This document shows positions 8,973-17,834 of a stretch of DNA of 64,000 nucleotides, piece by piece (the first letter of the stretch is position 1; every line of letters begins with the position of its first letter). The stretch comes from Noviherbaspirillum sp. Root189 (GTDB lineage Bacteria; Pseudomonadota; Gammaproteobacteria; Burkholderiales; Burkholderiaceae_D): positions 1 to 64,000 of the forward strand of contig NZ_LMHZ01000056.1 of assembly GCF_001428545.1 (NCBI RefSeq), in the 5' to 3' direction. Made by a program: the position numbers and the translations under genes. The notes beneath the pieces are model-generated. The model saw nothing but the letters and a program-made list of their open reading frames with translations, was not told the origin of the DNA and searched no databases.

Positions 8973-9047
8973 CGGCAGACCCCGTGGTAACCGCAGGAGC
9001 AGCGGGAGCAGCAGTAATAGCAGGAGAGAGGGCGCAGAATCATTTAT

Positions 9048-10190
9048 TTACCCTACTTTCCAGTCTGACAAATCTGGCGTGACGTCGCGGTGCAGACCGA
9101 CTGCGTAGCGACAGGCATCGACGATTCCCATTGCGGCGTGGTCGAAGGTGTAATGGGATGCCAGTGCGCGGCTGCGTTGCGAGAAACGCTGATACACCGC
9201 GTCGTTGCTCAGCAATAACACCGCACGATCGATCCACTGTTCTAGCTCCAGGCCACAGACAAAACCGTTTTCGCCTTCCAGAACAAGCTCGTCTGCTACG
9301 CCAGCCTCCGGTGAAACAATGATGGGCAGGCCGGCGGCGCACGCTTCGTTGCCGACCACTCCCCAGACATCGCGCGCGGTGGGGAAAAGGAAAACCCGTG
9401 CGGAGGCATACAGAGCCGGAAGCTCATCCTGTTGCGCGTGGCCATTGATAAGGGTTTCTACGCGATCGGACAAGAATGCTGCCCGTCGGGTGAGCTCTTG
9501 CTCCAGTTCGCCGCTGCCAACGAAAAGAATGCTGACCTTGCGGCCCAGTCTGGCAGCGACGCCGGCAGCGACATCCAGCGCGAACAAGGGATTCTTGTCC
9601 GGCACGATGCGTCCGCAAAAGATCAGGTCGAAACTTTTCCCGGTCGCATTTGCCGCGTTCGCCGCCTCTGAATAGGCATTATTGTCAATGCAAAGGCAGG
9701 ATTGAAAGCATTTTTCACGAGGAATGCCATAGCTCTCATACAGCTTGAGACCGCCATGGCTCGCCGCGATGAAGGCCTTGGAGCGGCGGTAAATGATGCG
9801 GCGGATTGCCTTATGCCAGCGCGATAGCGATTCCTCCGATATATCGGTACCATCGGTCATCGGTACATACGCGATGCTCTTTGCTACTGCATAGCCAAAG
9901 GCATACAGGAAGGTCGGGTTAAAACCGGTCGTCACCATGACGTCCGGTGACAGTTTGCCGAGTGCAGACAGTACGTCCGGATTATTGTGAATAAAATTAT
10001 CGCCGCGAGTAACGAAACGCTCCTTCAGGAATACATGGTTGAAACGCAGCGGCGGTAAATCCCAATGCCGGTTTGGCTCGCGCTCACTGCAGAAGATGGC
10101 AGAGAAATCGATACCGGGCGTCTTCGCTACCCGCTCATAAATGGGGATGCGAAAGGGCGGCGGATGGTTGGTGATCAATGCGACCTTCAA
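9048..10190 (-). CDS. Glycosyltransferase family 4 (copy B of a paralogous pair)
   Basis: A GT-B fold GT4 enzyme of about 380 residues, closely related to the plus-strand gene at 2369-3499: both start with a (K/R)LALITN- or KVALITN-type strand followed by PPPF/YRIP, and share REPNRHWDLP, IHNNPDV, FDLIFCGR and NEACAAGLPIIVSP. I choose the TTG at 10190 because AAAGGTG lies five bases upstream and the product then aligns with the start of the paralogue. An in-frame ATG at 10277 would add 29 residues with no counterpart. It is separated by about 490 bp from the preceding GT2 gene. Probably a cytoplasmic EPS enzyme with a donor or acceptor related to that of copy A. Confidence 0.85.
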   Translation of the reverse strand: MKVALITNHPPPFRIPIYERVAKTPGIDFSAIFCSEREPNRHWDLPPLRFNHVFLKERFVTRGDNFIHNNPDVLSALGKLSPDVMVTTGFNPTFLYAFGYAVAKSIAYVPMTDGTDISEESLSRWHKAIRRIIYRRSKAFIAASHGGLKLYESYGIPREKCFQSCLCIDNNAYSEAANAANATGKSFDLIFCGRIVPDKNPLFALDVAAGVAARLGRKVSILFVGSGELEQELTRRAAFLSDRVETLINGHAQQDELPALYASARVFLFPTARDVWGVVGNEACAAGLPIIVSPEAGVADELVLEGENGFVCGLELEQWIDRAVLLLSNDAVYQRFSQRSRALASHYTFDHAAMGIVDACRYAVGLHRDVTPDLSDWKVG

Positions 10191-10277
10191 GGACGCACCT
10201 TTCCCGGACCTCGCGCAATGCGGTTTAAGTTCCGTTACTGGCGCGATGTGCGACCTGTTATTTTTTCGATCTTCCAT

Positions 10278-10684
10278 ATTCGAGTTATTGGTCGTGTAAG
10301 GGGATCCTGTCCAATTCTGAGCGTTGCAAGAACTGTGCTTGCGTTGCCTGGCCGGTAGTCGGGATAGGCGACGCATTAATCTGGCGCTGTCTATCGTCAC
10401 AGGTCCTGCTTGATCCACTGCGCTGACAATCAATCGCACAATTCGAAGATTGCCGTGATGCAGTTATTGTGAAGGCGGCAACGCATCGCAATCGGCGAAA
10501 AATCAAATGAAAGGCATTTCCACACGACTCATTTGTAACTTTATTTAACGCGATCTTCATTCGCACACACATAGCGGAGCCTGTGTATTGGCGTAAGCAA
10601 CGCAAACGGCAGATCAAGCGCGCAGACGAACAGATACGCCGCTACCTGTGTGAGGCGGCGGCGTATCTGGCTTGAATGAAAGGA
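10278..10684. other. Intergenic gap inside the glycosyltransferase run
   Basis: About 400 bp (490 bp if the GT4 gene starts at the TTG at 10190) with no supported gene, although genes on either side run in the same direction. Apart from a 12-bp hairpin next to the GT2 stop codon I see nothing recognisable; no protein-like frame longer than 110 codons and no decayed gene that I can identify. The break could mark separate transcription units. Confidence 0.4.
10631..10669 (-). terminator. Hairpin after the GT2 gene, possible terminator
   Basis: CAGATACGCCGC (10631-10642) pairs perfectly with GCGGCGTATCTG (10658-10669) around a 15-nt loop. It starts 15 bp beyond the GT2 stop codon on the minus strand. 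No T-tract follows, so the terminator call is tentative. Confidence 0.45.
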
Positions 10685-11542
10685 TCAGGAATGCATGCGT
10701 CGCCAGCCAAGCATGCCGTCGATGCGGCCCATCATGGTGGCGTAGCCAAGCGAGAGCTCAGCGCCGAAAGAGCCTTTGAGCAAAGGCCGTAACAAGGGAG
10801 CAGCAAGGCCACGTGCGATAACCCAGGCCGGCAGGCGATGTTTGGCATAGAGCGCACCGGTACCGCGGGCACGATGACGCACGGCCAGCTTGGTCTGACT
10901 GTTGGCTTGCGGCTTGTGCGGATTGACTGCATGGTGGACTTCACCCAACGGTTCGTAGGTGAAGAAGGCGCCGGCGCGCAGTGCGCGCAGCGCGAAATCG
11001 GTTTCCTCTCCGGCACCGAACCATTGGCCGACGCCGAGGCGACTATCGAACCCGCCAATTTCCTTGAATAGCGCACGGCTGCAGAAGAGGGTGATCGAGC
11101 TCACCGGAATATCGCGGAAGGCCCGTGAGCGCTCCCAGGACAGGTCTGCGGCCGACAAGGGTTGCTCATCCTGCTCGACCCAGCGCACGATGATGCCAGC
11201 CGGTTCATCCGCACAGCCAAAGCGCGTGGCGAGGCGTTCCAGCAAGCGTGGCGAATACCAGCAGTCATCGTCCGGAAAACCTATCCATTTACCAGTGGCG
11301 GCTTCAATGCCGACGTTACGCGCAGCAGCCAGGTTGGCCGGGCGGTGGCGCAGATGGCGGACCGCGATGCCAAGGTAACGTGCGCGGTCCAGATGTGGCA
11401 AAAGGCGGTCGTCGTCATTCTGGTCCACAACGATGACTTCAAAATTACTGTAAGTCTGTGCGGCAAGTGAGTCAAACAGACGGCCGAGTTCATCGGTGCG
11501 GCCGACAGTGGCCAGGATCAACGAAATATCCGGTGTTCTCAT
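10685..11542 (-). CDS. Glycosyltransferase family 2
   Basis: A 285-residue inverting GT-A enzyme. The N-terminal fold is clear: SLILATVGRTDELGRLFDSL, EVIVVDQNDDD, then the donor/metal site FPDDDCWY and, later, GAGEETDFALR, which fits the catalytic-base region of this family. The start ATG overlaps the stop of the upstream GT2 gene by 4 bp (11539-11542), so the two are translationally coupled. No membrane helix is obvious apart from a hydrophobic patch near residue 245. It should work in the cytoplasm on the lipid-linked EPS unit; sugar unknown. Confidence 0.9.
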   Translation of the reverse strand: MRTPDISLILATVGRTDELGRLFDSLAAQTYSNFEVIVVDQNDDDRLLPHLDRARYLGIAVRHLRHRPANLAAARNVGIEAATGKWIGFPDDDCWYSPRLLERLATRFGCADEPAGIIVRWVEQDEQPLSAADLSWERSRAFRDIPVSSITLFCSRALFKEIGGFDSRLGVGQWFGAGEETDFALRALRAGAFFTYEPLGEVHHAVNPHKPQANSQTKLAVRHRARGTGALYAKHRLPAWVIARGLAAPLLRPLLKGSFGAELSLGYATMMGRIDGMLGWRRMHS

Positions 11543-12300
11543 GCATTCCCCTTGGCATGGATAACGCGCTGACGGCGTACAAAATAACGTGCGTAATGAG
11601 CGAGTCGCTCGACTGGATTCTTGCTGCTGTAAGCAAGCCGGACCCGAAAATCTTCCGCCATGGCGGCCAGTCGCGTACGTGAAGAACTCGACAAGCTGCC
11701 TTCATGTTCACGGAAAGCAGCAAGTGCCTCGTCCAGCTGTACCGGATCGGCCATCTTTGCCAGCTTCAGCCAGAGGTCGTAATCCATTGCATACTTCAGG
11801 CTAGTAGAGAAGCCGCCGGCACGCAACATGAGTTCACGCTTGACGAAGGTCGCCGGATGCGGAATGAAGTTACCGCGCAGGAGATTGGCGTAACTGAAAC
11901 GAGGCGAAACATAATCATCGGGATAAAGCTTGCCATCGAGCAGCGTCATGGTGCGACCGAACAGCCATTGCCGGCCGGTTTCCTCAAGGTGACGCGCGAC
12001 AGTCGACAAGATATCGGGGCGCAGATAGTAATCGTCGGAATGGATATAGGCGATCACATCGCCGGTGGCGACGCGCAAACCTTCATTCATTGCGCGGCTC
12101 ACCCCGCCGCGCACGTTTTCGAGCAGTTGGTAAGGGCGGTCGAGCGCACGGATCTGCTCCAGCGTGCCATCGGTGGAGCCGCCATCGACGAAGATGTATT
12201 CGATATGAGGATGGTCTTGTGCGAGCACTGAAGCAATCGATTCCTGGAGATAAGTCTCGCTGTTCCAGGTACAGGTGATAACGGAAAAAGTAAGCGCCAT
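11539..12300 (-). CDS. Glycosyltransferase family 2
   Basis: About 253 residues, starting MALTFSVITCTWNSETYL at 12300, a typical GT2 beginning. An upstream in-frame extension to 12417 would run into the preceding gene and has no family resemblance. The nucleotide-sugar site reads EYIFVDGGSTDGT and the metal site IHSDDYY; AMDYDLWLKLAKM is the usual acceptor-side (ED/DYDLWL) motif. This short WcaA/colanic-type GT2 probably adds one residue to the repeat unit. It begins 13 bp after the preceding GT4 gene and overlaps the next GT2 gene by 4 bp. Confidence 0.9.
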   Translation of the reverse strand: MALTFSVITCTWNSETYLQESIASVLAQDHPHIEYIFVDGGSTDGTLEQIRALDRPYQLLENVRGGVSRAMNEGLRVATGDVIAYIHSDDYYLRPDILSTVARHLEETGRQWLFGRTMTLLDGKLYPDDYVSPRFSYANLLRGNFIPHPATFVKRELMLRAGGFSTSLKYAMDYDLWLKLAKMADPVQLDEALAAFREHEGSLSSSSRTRLAAMAEDFRVRLAYSSKNPVERLAHYARYFVRRQRVIHAKGNA

Positions 12301-12313
12301 GAGGCAGGGCCTT

Positions 12314-13573
12314 TCAACTGGTAGAACTAACACTAACGGGATGGCGGGAAGGCATACGGTAAATTTCCAGCAATTGCATGGCTGCGCTGTCGGCGCATCC
12401 CAGGCCCTCCAGCGCATAGCCGTATCGGGTATGCGGGTCGAAGCTCACCAGATCATCGACCAGCGATTCCATGTCGCGATGCAGTCGCAGTTGTCCAGGT
12501 TCCGCGCCGTAACGTGACAACTCCGGCGTGCCGCCGCGCTCCAGCGCGAAGGTCGGCTTGCCGAGAAAGAGACCTTCCAGCACGGTCGTCGCGCACGGTT
12601 CTTCCCAGACCGAAGGCACCACCACTGCGTTCGCTGAAGCAGCAAGCTTGAGCGTCTGCTCGGGCGAGCACCAGCCGAGGAACTCGATCTGGCTGCTTGC
12701 GAATTCTTCGCGCAGACGCGGTTCATCTGGGCCATCTCCTGCGATGGTAAGACGCATGTGCGAGGGAAGCCTGGGCGCAAGCATCCGCAGGAAAGGTTCT
12801 ACACCCTTGGCGGGATAAAGCTTTGCCGCAACAAAAATCTGGAAGCTTTCCGAAGCGGGTAACAATGCCGCGGATTCGCGGATTTTCTCCAGCTTGGCGC
12901 GATCGACAAAATTGTGGACGGTGACACCCCAGTCGCCATTGCCGAGTGTGCGCGATAGATTGCGCAACAGCATGTCTGAAACAAAGACGGTTTTATGCGC
13001 GCTGAAGCTTTCCGCTACCTCTTTGCGATAGCGCACCACTGCGGCGGTGGAAACCGCACGCTGGATAGGATTGGGCCTGGCGGTGATGCATTCCGCGCAT
13101 ACAGACGGGTCCGATGTGCTGCAGACTTCGCCATTGCGGAAGCGGGTGTGCTTGAAACAATCGCTACCCTGATCATGTCGTGTCTGCACAAAGTTAAGAT
13201 CGGCGGGCAGAAACTTCGCGACGTTGGGAATATGGCCATGGTAGTGCACCACATCATATTGTCCGGCGCGGCGCATGATGAGCTGAGCAAAGTTTTTTGC
13301 GATCGAGGTGCGCTTGGGCGGCATGAACATACCGAAGCTGATTTCCTTCCAGCCGGCATGATGTCCATTCAGTTCGCCAAAAAAGCGTCCGCCGAAGTCG
13401 CCTTCTTCGCCGCACACCGAGATCGGATGTTCGTCGTTACCCATCAAATCCACCTGATGCCCTGCGCGCACGAGCGCTCTTGCAAGGTTCAGCACATGTT
13501 TGGCGAGGCCGCCCATGTTTGGATACGGAATGTCTTCGCTGACGAGGAGGATACGCATGTTGCCTGACCTCAT
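12314..13573 (-). CDS. Glycosyltransferase family 4
   Basis: A 419-residue GT-B enzyme. MRILLVSEDIPYPNMGGLAKH carries the N-terminal glycine-rich acceptor loop; the donor domain shows FVAAKLYPAKGVEPFL, LTIAGDGPDE and PSVWEEPCATTVLEGLFLGK (E-x7-E region). A cysteine-containing insert (residues about 150-165, CSTSDPSVCAEC) resembles that of other EPS GT4 enzymes. The start overlaps the stop of the flippase gene by 4 bp (13570-13573); a second ATG at 13558 is equally close to the family start. Part of the EPS minus-strand operon; sugar and linkage unknown. Confidence 0.9.
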   Translation of the reverse strand: MRSGNMRILLVSEDIPYPNMGGLAKHVLNLARALVRAGHQVDLMGNDEHPISVCGEEGDFGGRFFGELNGHHAGWKEISFGMFMPPKRTSIAKNFAQLIMRRAGQYDVVHYHGHIPNVAKFLPADLNFVQTRHDQGSDCFKHTRFRNGEVCSTSDPSVCAECITARPNPIQRAVSTAAVVRYRKEVAESFSAHKTVFVSDMLLRNLSRTLGNGDWGVTVHNFVDRAKLEKIRESAALLPASESFQIFVAAKLYPAKGVEPFLRMLAPRLPSHMRLTIAGDGPDEPRLREEFASSQIEFLGWCSPEQTLKLAASANAVVVPSVWEEPCATTVLEGLFLGKPTFALERGGTPELSRYGAEPGQLRLHRDMESLVDDLVSFDPHTRYGYALEGLGCADSAAMQLLEIYRMPSRHPVSVSSTS

Positions 13574-15063
13574 GAACGCAGACGGCGGGCCATCGACATC
13601 ATCGCGGCACGTTCATCGACGCTGACAATAAAGAATAAGCCTGCCAGTCCCAATGTCACCAGCGCGGTGGACACGATTGCAATGGTGCTGACCAGACCGC
13701 CGGGGATCATCCACTTCAACGGAACCAGTACGCAGATGATCGCCGCGCCTATCGCCAGGCTGCGTCCAAATCCGCTGCGCAGGCTTTCGACAAAGGTGAT
13801 CGGCACGGTACGGCCATGGACAAAGAGCAGGAAACCGACACCCAGCGCCAATGAAGACAGCAGATGTCCGGTGGCCGCACCGATGATTCCGCCAACATGT
13901 GTACCGATATAGACCATTGCGACACCCGAGATGCCATTGGCGAGCGCGAAGCGGCCGGTGACACGCGGATGACCGAGGGCGTCGTTGACGAGCGACGGTA
14001 CGTTGGTCAGCGAATCGACAAGCAGGGCCAGCGTCATCAGCACCAGTACCGGGTATCCCTGGGAGACAAATTCTTCTCCCACCCAGCGGCGGAGGAATTC
14101 ATCACCGGCAAGGACGATGACACCGAGGGCTGCAAGATTGATATAGGTTACGTAGCGGGTCACACCGAGATAGACCGGGCGCAGCTCACTGATGCGGCCA
14201 GCACCGGCCAGTGCGGATGCGCGGGGATAGATGACGCTCGACAAGCGATAGGTCAACCCGAGGATGCGTCCGGCGAGGGTCACAGGAACGGTATAGAAGG
14301 TGAGGGCAACTGGACCGGCGATCGCACCAACGATGACTTTGTCGGCATGCTGGTGCAAGGTAGACGCGATCTTGCTGAGATAGGCGTATGCGCTGAATGA
14401 CGTCAGTGCGGCCCGCACGTCCGGTCGCGGCCAGCGAGGAGATAGAGCCAGGTCGAAGCCACGAATCAACCAGACCAGGTAAAGAATGTTCAACGCGGAA
14501 ACACTGACACGCGCAATGATGACGCCGGCAACGCCGAAGCCTGCCACTGCGGCGCCAACCGAAGCGAGGTTAACCAGAATGCCGAAAAAAGCTTCGCTCT
14601 GTGCCGAACGGTCATAGCGCTGCAAGGCTTGTGGCACCACCAGCAGGTAGTTCTGGGCCTGTGTGAGTGCAAACCCGAGACCGGCCAGCTGGAACGCCAG
14701 GATGGTCTGCTCGCGCATTGCCGGAGACACTTCGAAAAAGCGTGCGACCAGCATATCGGCAGCAAAGAAAATGCCGAATGCACCGAGCAGGCCGAGGCAG
14801 CCGTAGAACATGATCCCAAACCAGAATGTTTCCGCAAAGCGCTCGCGATCATTGGCTGCATGATGCTCCGCGAGGTACTTGATGGAACCCGCGCTCAGGT
14901 TGATGTCCAGCACGCCGAAGTAGCCAATCAGCGAACCGACCAGGGTGACAATACCGAAACCCTCGACGCCGAGTGCGCCGATAAGCAGCGGCACGGTGGC
15001 CAGGGCCACCACCATGGGGATTGCGGAACCGCTCAGGTTCCAGAGAGAATTACGCAACAGCAT
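13570..15063 (-). CDS. Wzx-like polysaccharide flippase (MOP superfamily)
   Basis: About 497 residues with roughly 12-14 hydrophobic helices. The start MLLRNSLWNLSGSAIPMVV and GALGVEGFGIVTLVGSLIGYF are typical of the polysaccharide-specific transport family that flips undecaprenyl-diphosphate-linked repeat units across the inner membrane. I start at 15063; a longer frame to 15099 adds a charged, unlikely leader. It overlaps the end of the polymerase gene by 14 bp and the following GT4 gene by 4 bp. The presence of flippase and polymerase together argues for a Wzx/Wzy-dependent route rather than an ABC-transporter or synthase route. Confidence 0.88.
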   Translation of the reverse strand: MLLRNSLWNLSGSAIPMVVALATVPLLIGALGVEGFGIVTLVGSLIGYFGVLDINLSAGSIKYLAEHHAANDRERFAETFWFGIMFYGCLGLLGAFGIFFAADMLVARFFEVSPAMREQTILAFQLAGLGFALTQAQNYLLVVPQALQRYDRSAQSEAFFGILVNLASVGAAVAGFGVAGVIIARVSVSALNILYLVWLIRGFDLALSPRWPRPDVRAALTSFSAYAYLSKIASTLHQHADKVIVGAIAGPVALTFYTVPVTLAGRILGLTYRLSSVIYPRASALAGAGRISELRPVYLGVTRYVTYINLAALGVIVLAGDEFLRRWVGEEFVSQGYPVLVLMTLALLVDSLTNVPSLVNDALGHPRVTGRFALANGISGVAMVYIGTHVGGIIGAATGHLLSSLALGVGFLLFVHGRTVPITFVESLRSGFGRSLAIGAAIICVLVPLKWMIPGGLVSTIAIVSTALVTLGLAGLFFIVSVDERAAMMSMARRLRS

Positions 15064-16486
15064 ATTGTGTCCGCATCTGATAGGTACGAACCTGCGCATG
15101 TTGCAGGCCGACTGCGACGAAAGGCATTGCCAGCGTCAGGCCAAACAGCATCATGGTTCGGAATTCGATAATCGGCGTGCCGATCAGCAAGGTCGGGATC
15201 CAGAACAGGAACCCTGCGAAGCCTGCATCAGCCAGCAGGCTCGCATTGCCGAAGACCGACTTCCTGTGACGCAGGTAGAAGGTGATGAAGGTGACGAGCA
15301 TCGCGATGAACAGGCCGACGCCGAACAAACCGCTCTTCAGGATCAGGTGGCCGAAGCCGCTGTGCACGAAACCGAAGTCATCGCCGTGGTAGGACAGCAG
15401 TTCGCGGTCGCCCGTAAAGGTACCCCACGTGCCACGACCAAACAGCCAGTGGCCTTCCATGCTTTGCGCCGCTGCGTACAGCTCATAGAAACGGTTGTCC
15501 TTGATGCTGCCACGCGATGGCGCGATGTCGTAGATCAGCGATTGCAGGATGCCTCCACCGCTTGCCGTATTGAACTGCAGGCGGTGCTGGAAGAATACCG
15601 AAGCGACCATGGCCAGCAGGGCGGCGGCGGCTATCGCGAAGAACAGCTTGCGTCGAGCCGGAAGACGAAGGAAAAGAAACACGAACATCAGGCCGAGGCC
15701 GATCAGCGATGAGCGGCGGAACGAGAGCGCAACGGCCGCGACTTCAAGTGCCACCACGCCGAGCAGGAGGACTTTAGTGAAGATGTTCAGTTTTACCTGT
15801 GGCGTCGTCAGCAGCCATGCCGAGCAGAACGCGGCGAGAGCCGCAACGTAGTTATCGCTGATGTCGAAAAAGTAAATCTTGATATTGAGGCCTTCGAAAT
15901 TCCGGTAAGGATTGGCTGTGTCGCCATCGAACAGGAAATAGCGAACGCCGCCGAACACGCCCCGTATCACGGCGATCGACAGAATCATGAAGATCAGGGT
16001 AGTCATGTCGCGATCTTTTTCAAACGCGCTGATGACAAGGAACATGAATACGAACATGTTCAGTACATTGAAGAACCCGTTCAGTCCCAGGATGACATTG
16101 AGGTCCTTGCCGATCATGAGCCCTACGACAACGTGTCCGGCCAGCATGAAGACGAAGGCCGCAAAATACTTAGTCATGGGCGGTGCCAGCTGTGGCCCGT
16201 ACGGATTGGCGAGCCGCTTGATGAACAGGGCAAGTCCTGCGGTAAGAAGGACAAGGTTCAGCAGCGAGAAATAAAACAGACCCACGCCGCGCGAATAGAT
16301 ATTGCCGGATTGCGCCTCTACCTGTCCCCAGGTGGAATCGGCGAAGCCGAACAGAACCACTAGAAAGCCGAGGACAACCCATTTGGGCGCCTTGATAACG
16401 AATCCACATACGATCGGGATGACAATCAATGCCCCGATCACATTGGTCATGACTTCTGTTGGTGAAAGCGGTGGTGGTGTAATCAT
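15050..16486 (-). CDS. Wzy-like EPS polymerase / O-antigen ligase-family membrane protein
   Basis: About 478 residues with at least ten hydrophobic segments (for example IGALIVIPIVCGFVI, FYFSLLNLVLLTAGLALFI, LLLGVVALEVAAVALSF) and a large periplasmic-type loop around residues 300-400 (FQHRLQFNTASGG to HSGFGHLILKSGLFG). The sequence FRRSSLIGLGLMFVFLFL followed by the loop and a short hydrophilic HSGFGH motif fits the Wzy_C/O-antigen ligase superfamily, which join repeat units at the outer face of the inner membrane. I use the ATG at 16484-16486; upstream starts add a polar leader. Wzy proteins are poorly conserved, so the call rests on topology, motif and position beside a flippase. Confidence 0.78.
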   Translation of the reverse strand: MITPPPLSPTEVMTNVIGALIVIPIVCGFVIKAPKWVVLGFLVVLFGFADSTWGQVEAQSGNIYSRGVGLFYFSLLNLVLLTAGLALFIKRLANPYGPQLAPPMTKYFAAFVFMLAGHVVVGLMIGKDLNVILGLNGFFNVLNMFVFMFLVISAFEKDRDMTTLIFMILSIAVIRGVFGGVRYFLFDGDTANPYRNFEGLNIKIYFFDISDNYVAALAAFCSAWLLTTPQVKLNIFTKVLLLGVVALEVAAVALSFRRSSLIGLGLMFVFLFLRLPARRKLFFAIAAAALLAMVASVFFQHRLQFNTASGGGILQSLIYDIAPSRGSIKDNRFYELYAAAQSMEGHWLFGRGTWGTFTGDRELLSYHGDDFGFVHSGFGHLILKSGLFGVGLFIAMLVTFITFYLRHRKSVFGNASLLADAGFAGFLFWIPTLLIGTPIIEFRTMMLFGLTLAMPFVAVGLQHAQVRTYQMRTQYAVA

Positions 16487-16792
16487 GGTTATGCTCGATG
16501 AGTGGAAGCGCGGCATCCTGAGACAGGCATACGTCCTGCGCCGGGCCGTCGACATGGCTTTGGGCTTGGTGTCGGCCGAGATGATGACGACTGCAGTGTC
16601 AGTTGCTGTTCGACTTCCTTGCTACCGTTTCTCCGTGTTGCGCCGCAGGCGGCATTGCCTGCGGCGACTTGGTCCTAGTACCGCCGCGGCAGCGATCCGC
16701 CGCAGTGTTTGTTTCAGTTTCCGTTTTTGTTCCGTCCCGCCATCCAGGCTTTGTACTTGTCGTCGTTTGCTTGACGGGAAGGGGCATTACGC
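16487..16792. other. Intergenic region between polymerase and fucose synthase genes
   Basis: About 306 bp of GC-rich DNA with no supported gene. It contains a perfect 10-bp hairpin (16641-16666) that is listed separately, plus a run of CCGCCG-type sequence. A promoter for the downstream polymerase-flippase-glycosyltransferase genes could sit here, but I cannot assign one. Confidence 0.35.
16641..16666 (-). terminator. GC-rich hairpin downstream of the fucose synthase gene
   Basis: CGCCGCAGGC (16641-16650) pairs with GCCTGCGGCG (16657-16666) around GGCATT. It is 127 bp beyond the fcl stop on the minus strand and lacks a T-tract, so it could be a pause, a processing site or a weak terminator that reduces expression of the polymerase genes relative to the nucleotide-sugar genes. 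Confidence 0.35.
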
Positions 16793-17758
16793 CTATCCCT
16801 TGTAGTCTGCCTGAAAGTGCGCGTAGGTTTCCTTGATGCCTTCACCCAAGCGCATCCCGGGTCGCCAGCCGAGCGCAGTGAGCTTGGCTGTATTCATCAG
16901 TTTGCGCGGCGTACCGTCTGGCTTGCTCGTATCAAACTCGATGTCACCCTGGAAGCCGGTTGCTTTTCTTATGACTTCAGCAACTTCACGTATTGTGACG
17001 TCCTCGCCTGTGCCTACATTGATGTGGGACAACATTGGTGTGGTGTGTTTTTCATAGGTATCACGGTCCAGTTCCATGACGTGCAGGCAGGCATCCGCCA
17101 TGTCGTCGACATACAGGAATTCGCGACGTGGCGTACCGGTACCCCAGATGGTGACCTTCTTCGCCCCGCTCAGTTTTGCTTCATGGAAGCGGCGGATCAG
17201 GGCCGGGATCACGTGGCTGTTTTCAGGGTGATAGTTGTCGCCGGGACCGTAGAGATTGGTCGGCATGACGCTGCGGTAGTCGGTGCCGTACTGACGGTTG
17301 TAACTTTCACACATCTTGATGCCGGCGATCTTTGCGATTGCGTAGGGTTCGTTGGTGGGTTCCAGCGGGCCGTTCATCAAGTACTCTTCGCGAATCGGTT
17401 GTTCTGCAAGGCGCGGATAAATGCACGACGAACCGAGGAACAGCAGACGCTTGACGCCGGCATGGTAAGCTTCATTGATGACGTTGGCCTGCACCATCAT
17501 GTTGTCGTAGATGAACTCGGCAGGGTAGGTATTGTTGGCATGAATGCCGCCGACGCGCGCAGCGGCGAGGTAAACCTCATCGATCTGGTTTTCCGCGAAG
17601 AAAGCGCGAACCTGAGCCTGATCGGTCAGTTCAAGTTCGGAATGGGTACGGGTAATGATGTTGGTGTAATCGCGCTTGCGAAGTGCGCGCACAATGGCGG
17701 AACCAACAAGTCCACGGTGTCCGGCGACGTAAATACGTTTTTGTAGATTGGTTTTCAT
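16793..17758 (-). CDS. fcl: GDP-L-fucose synthase
   Basis: A 321-residue short-chain dehydrogenase of the extended type. [10 protein letters not shown] gives the NAD(P)-binding G13-x2-G16-x2-G19 motif; LGSSCIYPR and [10 protein letters not shown] supply the catalytic Ser and the Tyr-x3-Lys pair; [20 protein letters not shown] is diagnostic for GDP-4-keto-6-deoxymannose epimerase/reductase. It converts the Gmd product to GDP-L-fucose with NADPH. The start at 17758 is supported by AAAGGAAG at the right distance. It follows gmd by 76 bp in the same operon, so fucose (or a derivative) is probably in the polymer. Confidence 0.95.
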   Translation of the reverse strand: MKTNLQKRIYVAGHRGLVGSAIVRALRKRDYTNIITRTHSELELTDQAQVRAFFAENQIDEVYLAAARVGGIHANNTYPAEFIYDNMMVQANVINEAYHAGVKRLLFLGSSCIYPRLAEQPIREEYLMNGPLEPTNEPYAIAKIAGIKMCESYNRQYGTDYRSVMPTNLYGPGDNYHPENSHVIPALIRRFHEAKLSGAKKVTIWGTGTPRREFLYVDDMADACLHVMELDRDTYEKHTTPMLSHINVGTGEDVTIREVAEVIRKATGFQGDIEFDTSKPDGTPRKLMNTAKLTALGWRPGMRLGEGIKETYAHFQADYKG

Positions 17759-17834
17759 GTGCTTCCTTTTGATGGCTAATCGCAATCGCTGTAGCGGTTG
17801 AGAGCGGGTGGATCACAACCGATGTGGCGATCAA

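Noticed and set aside
16817-17746. 309-codon plus-strand frame opposite the fucose synthase gene
   Set aside because: It is fully antisense to fcl, which has intact catalytic motifs, and the translated protein shows no family features; a frame shadow of GC-rich coding sequence.
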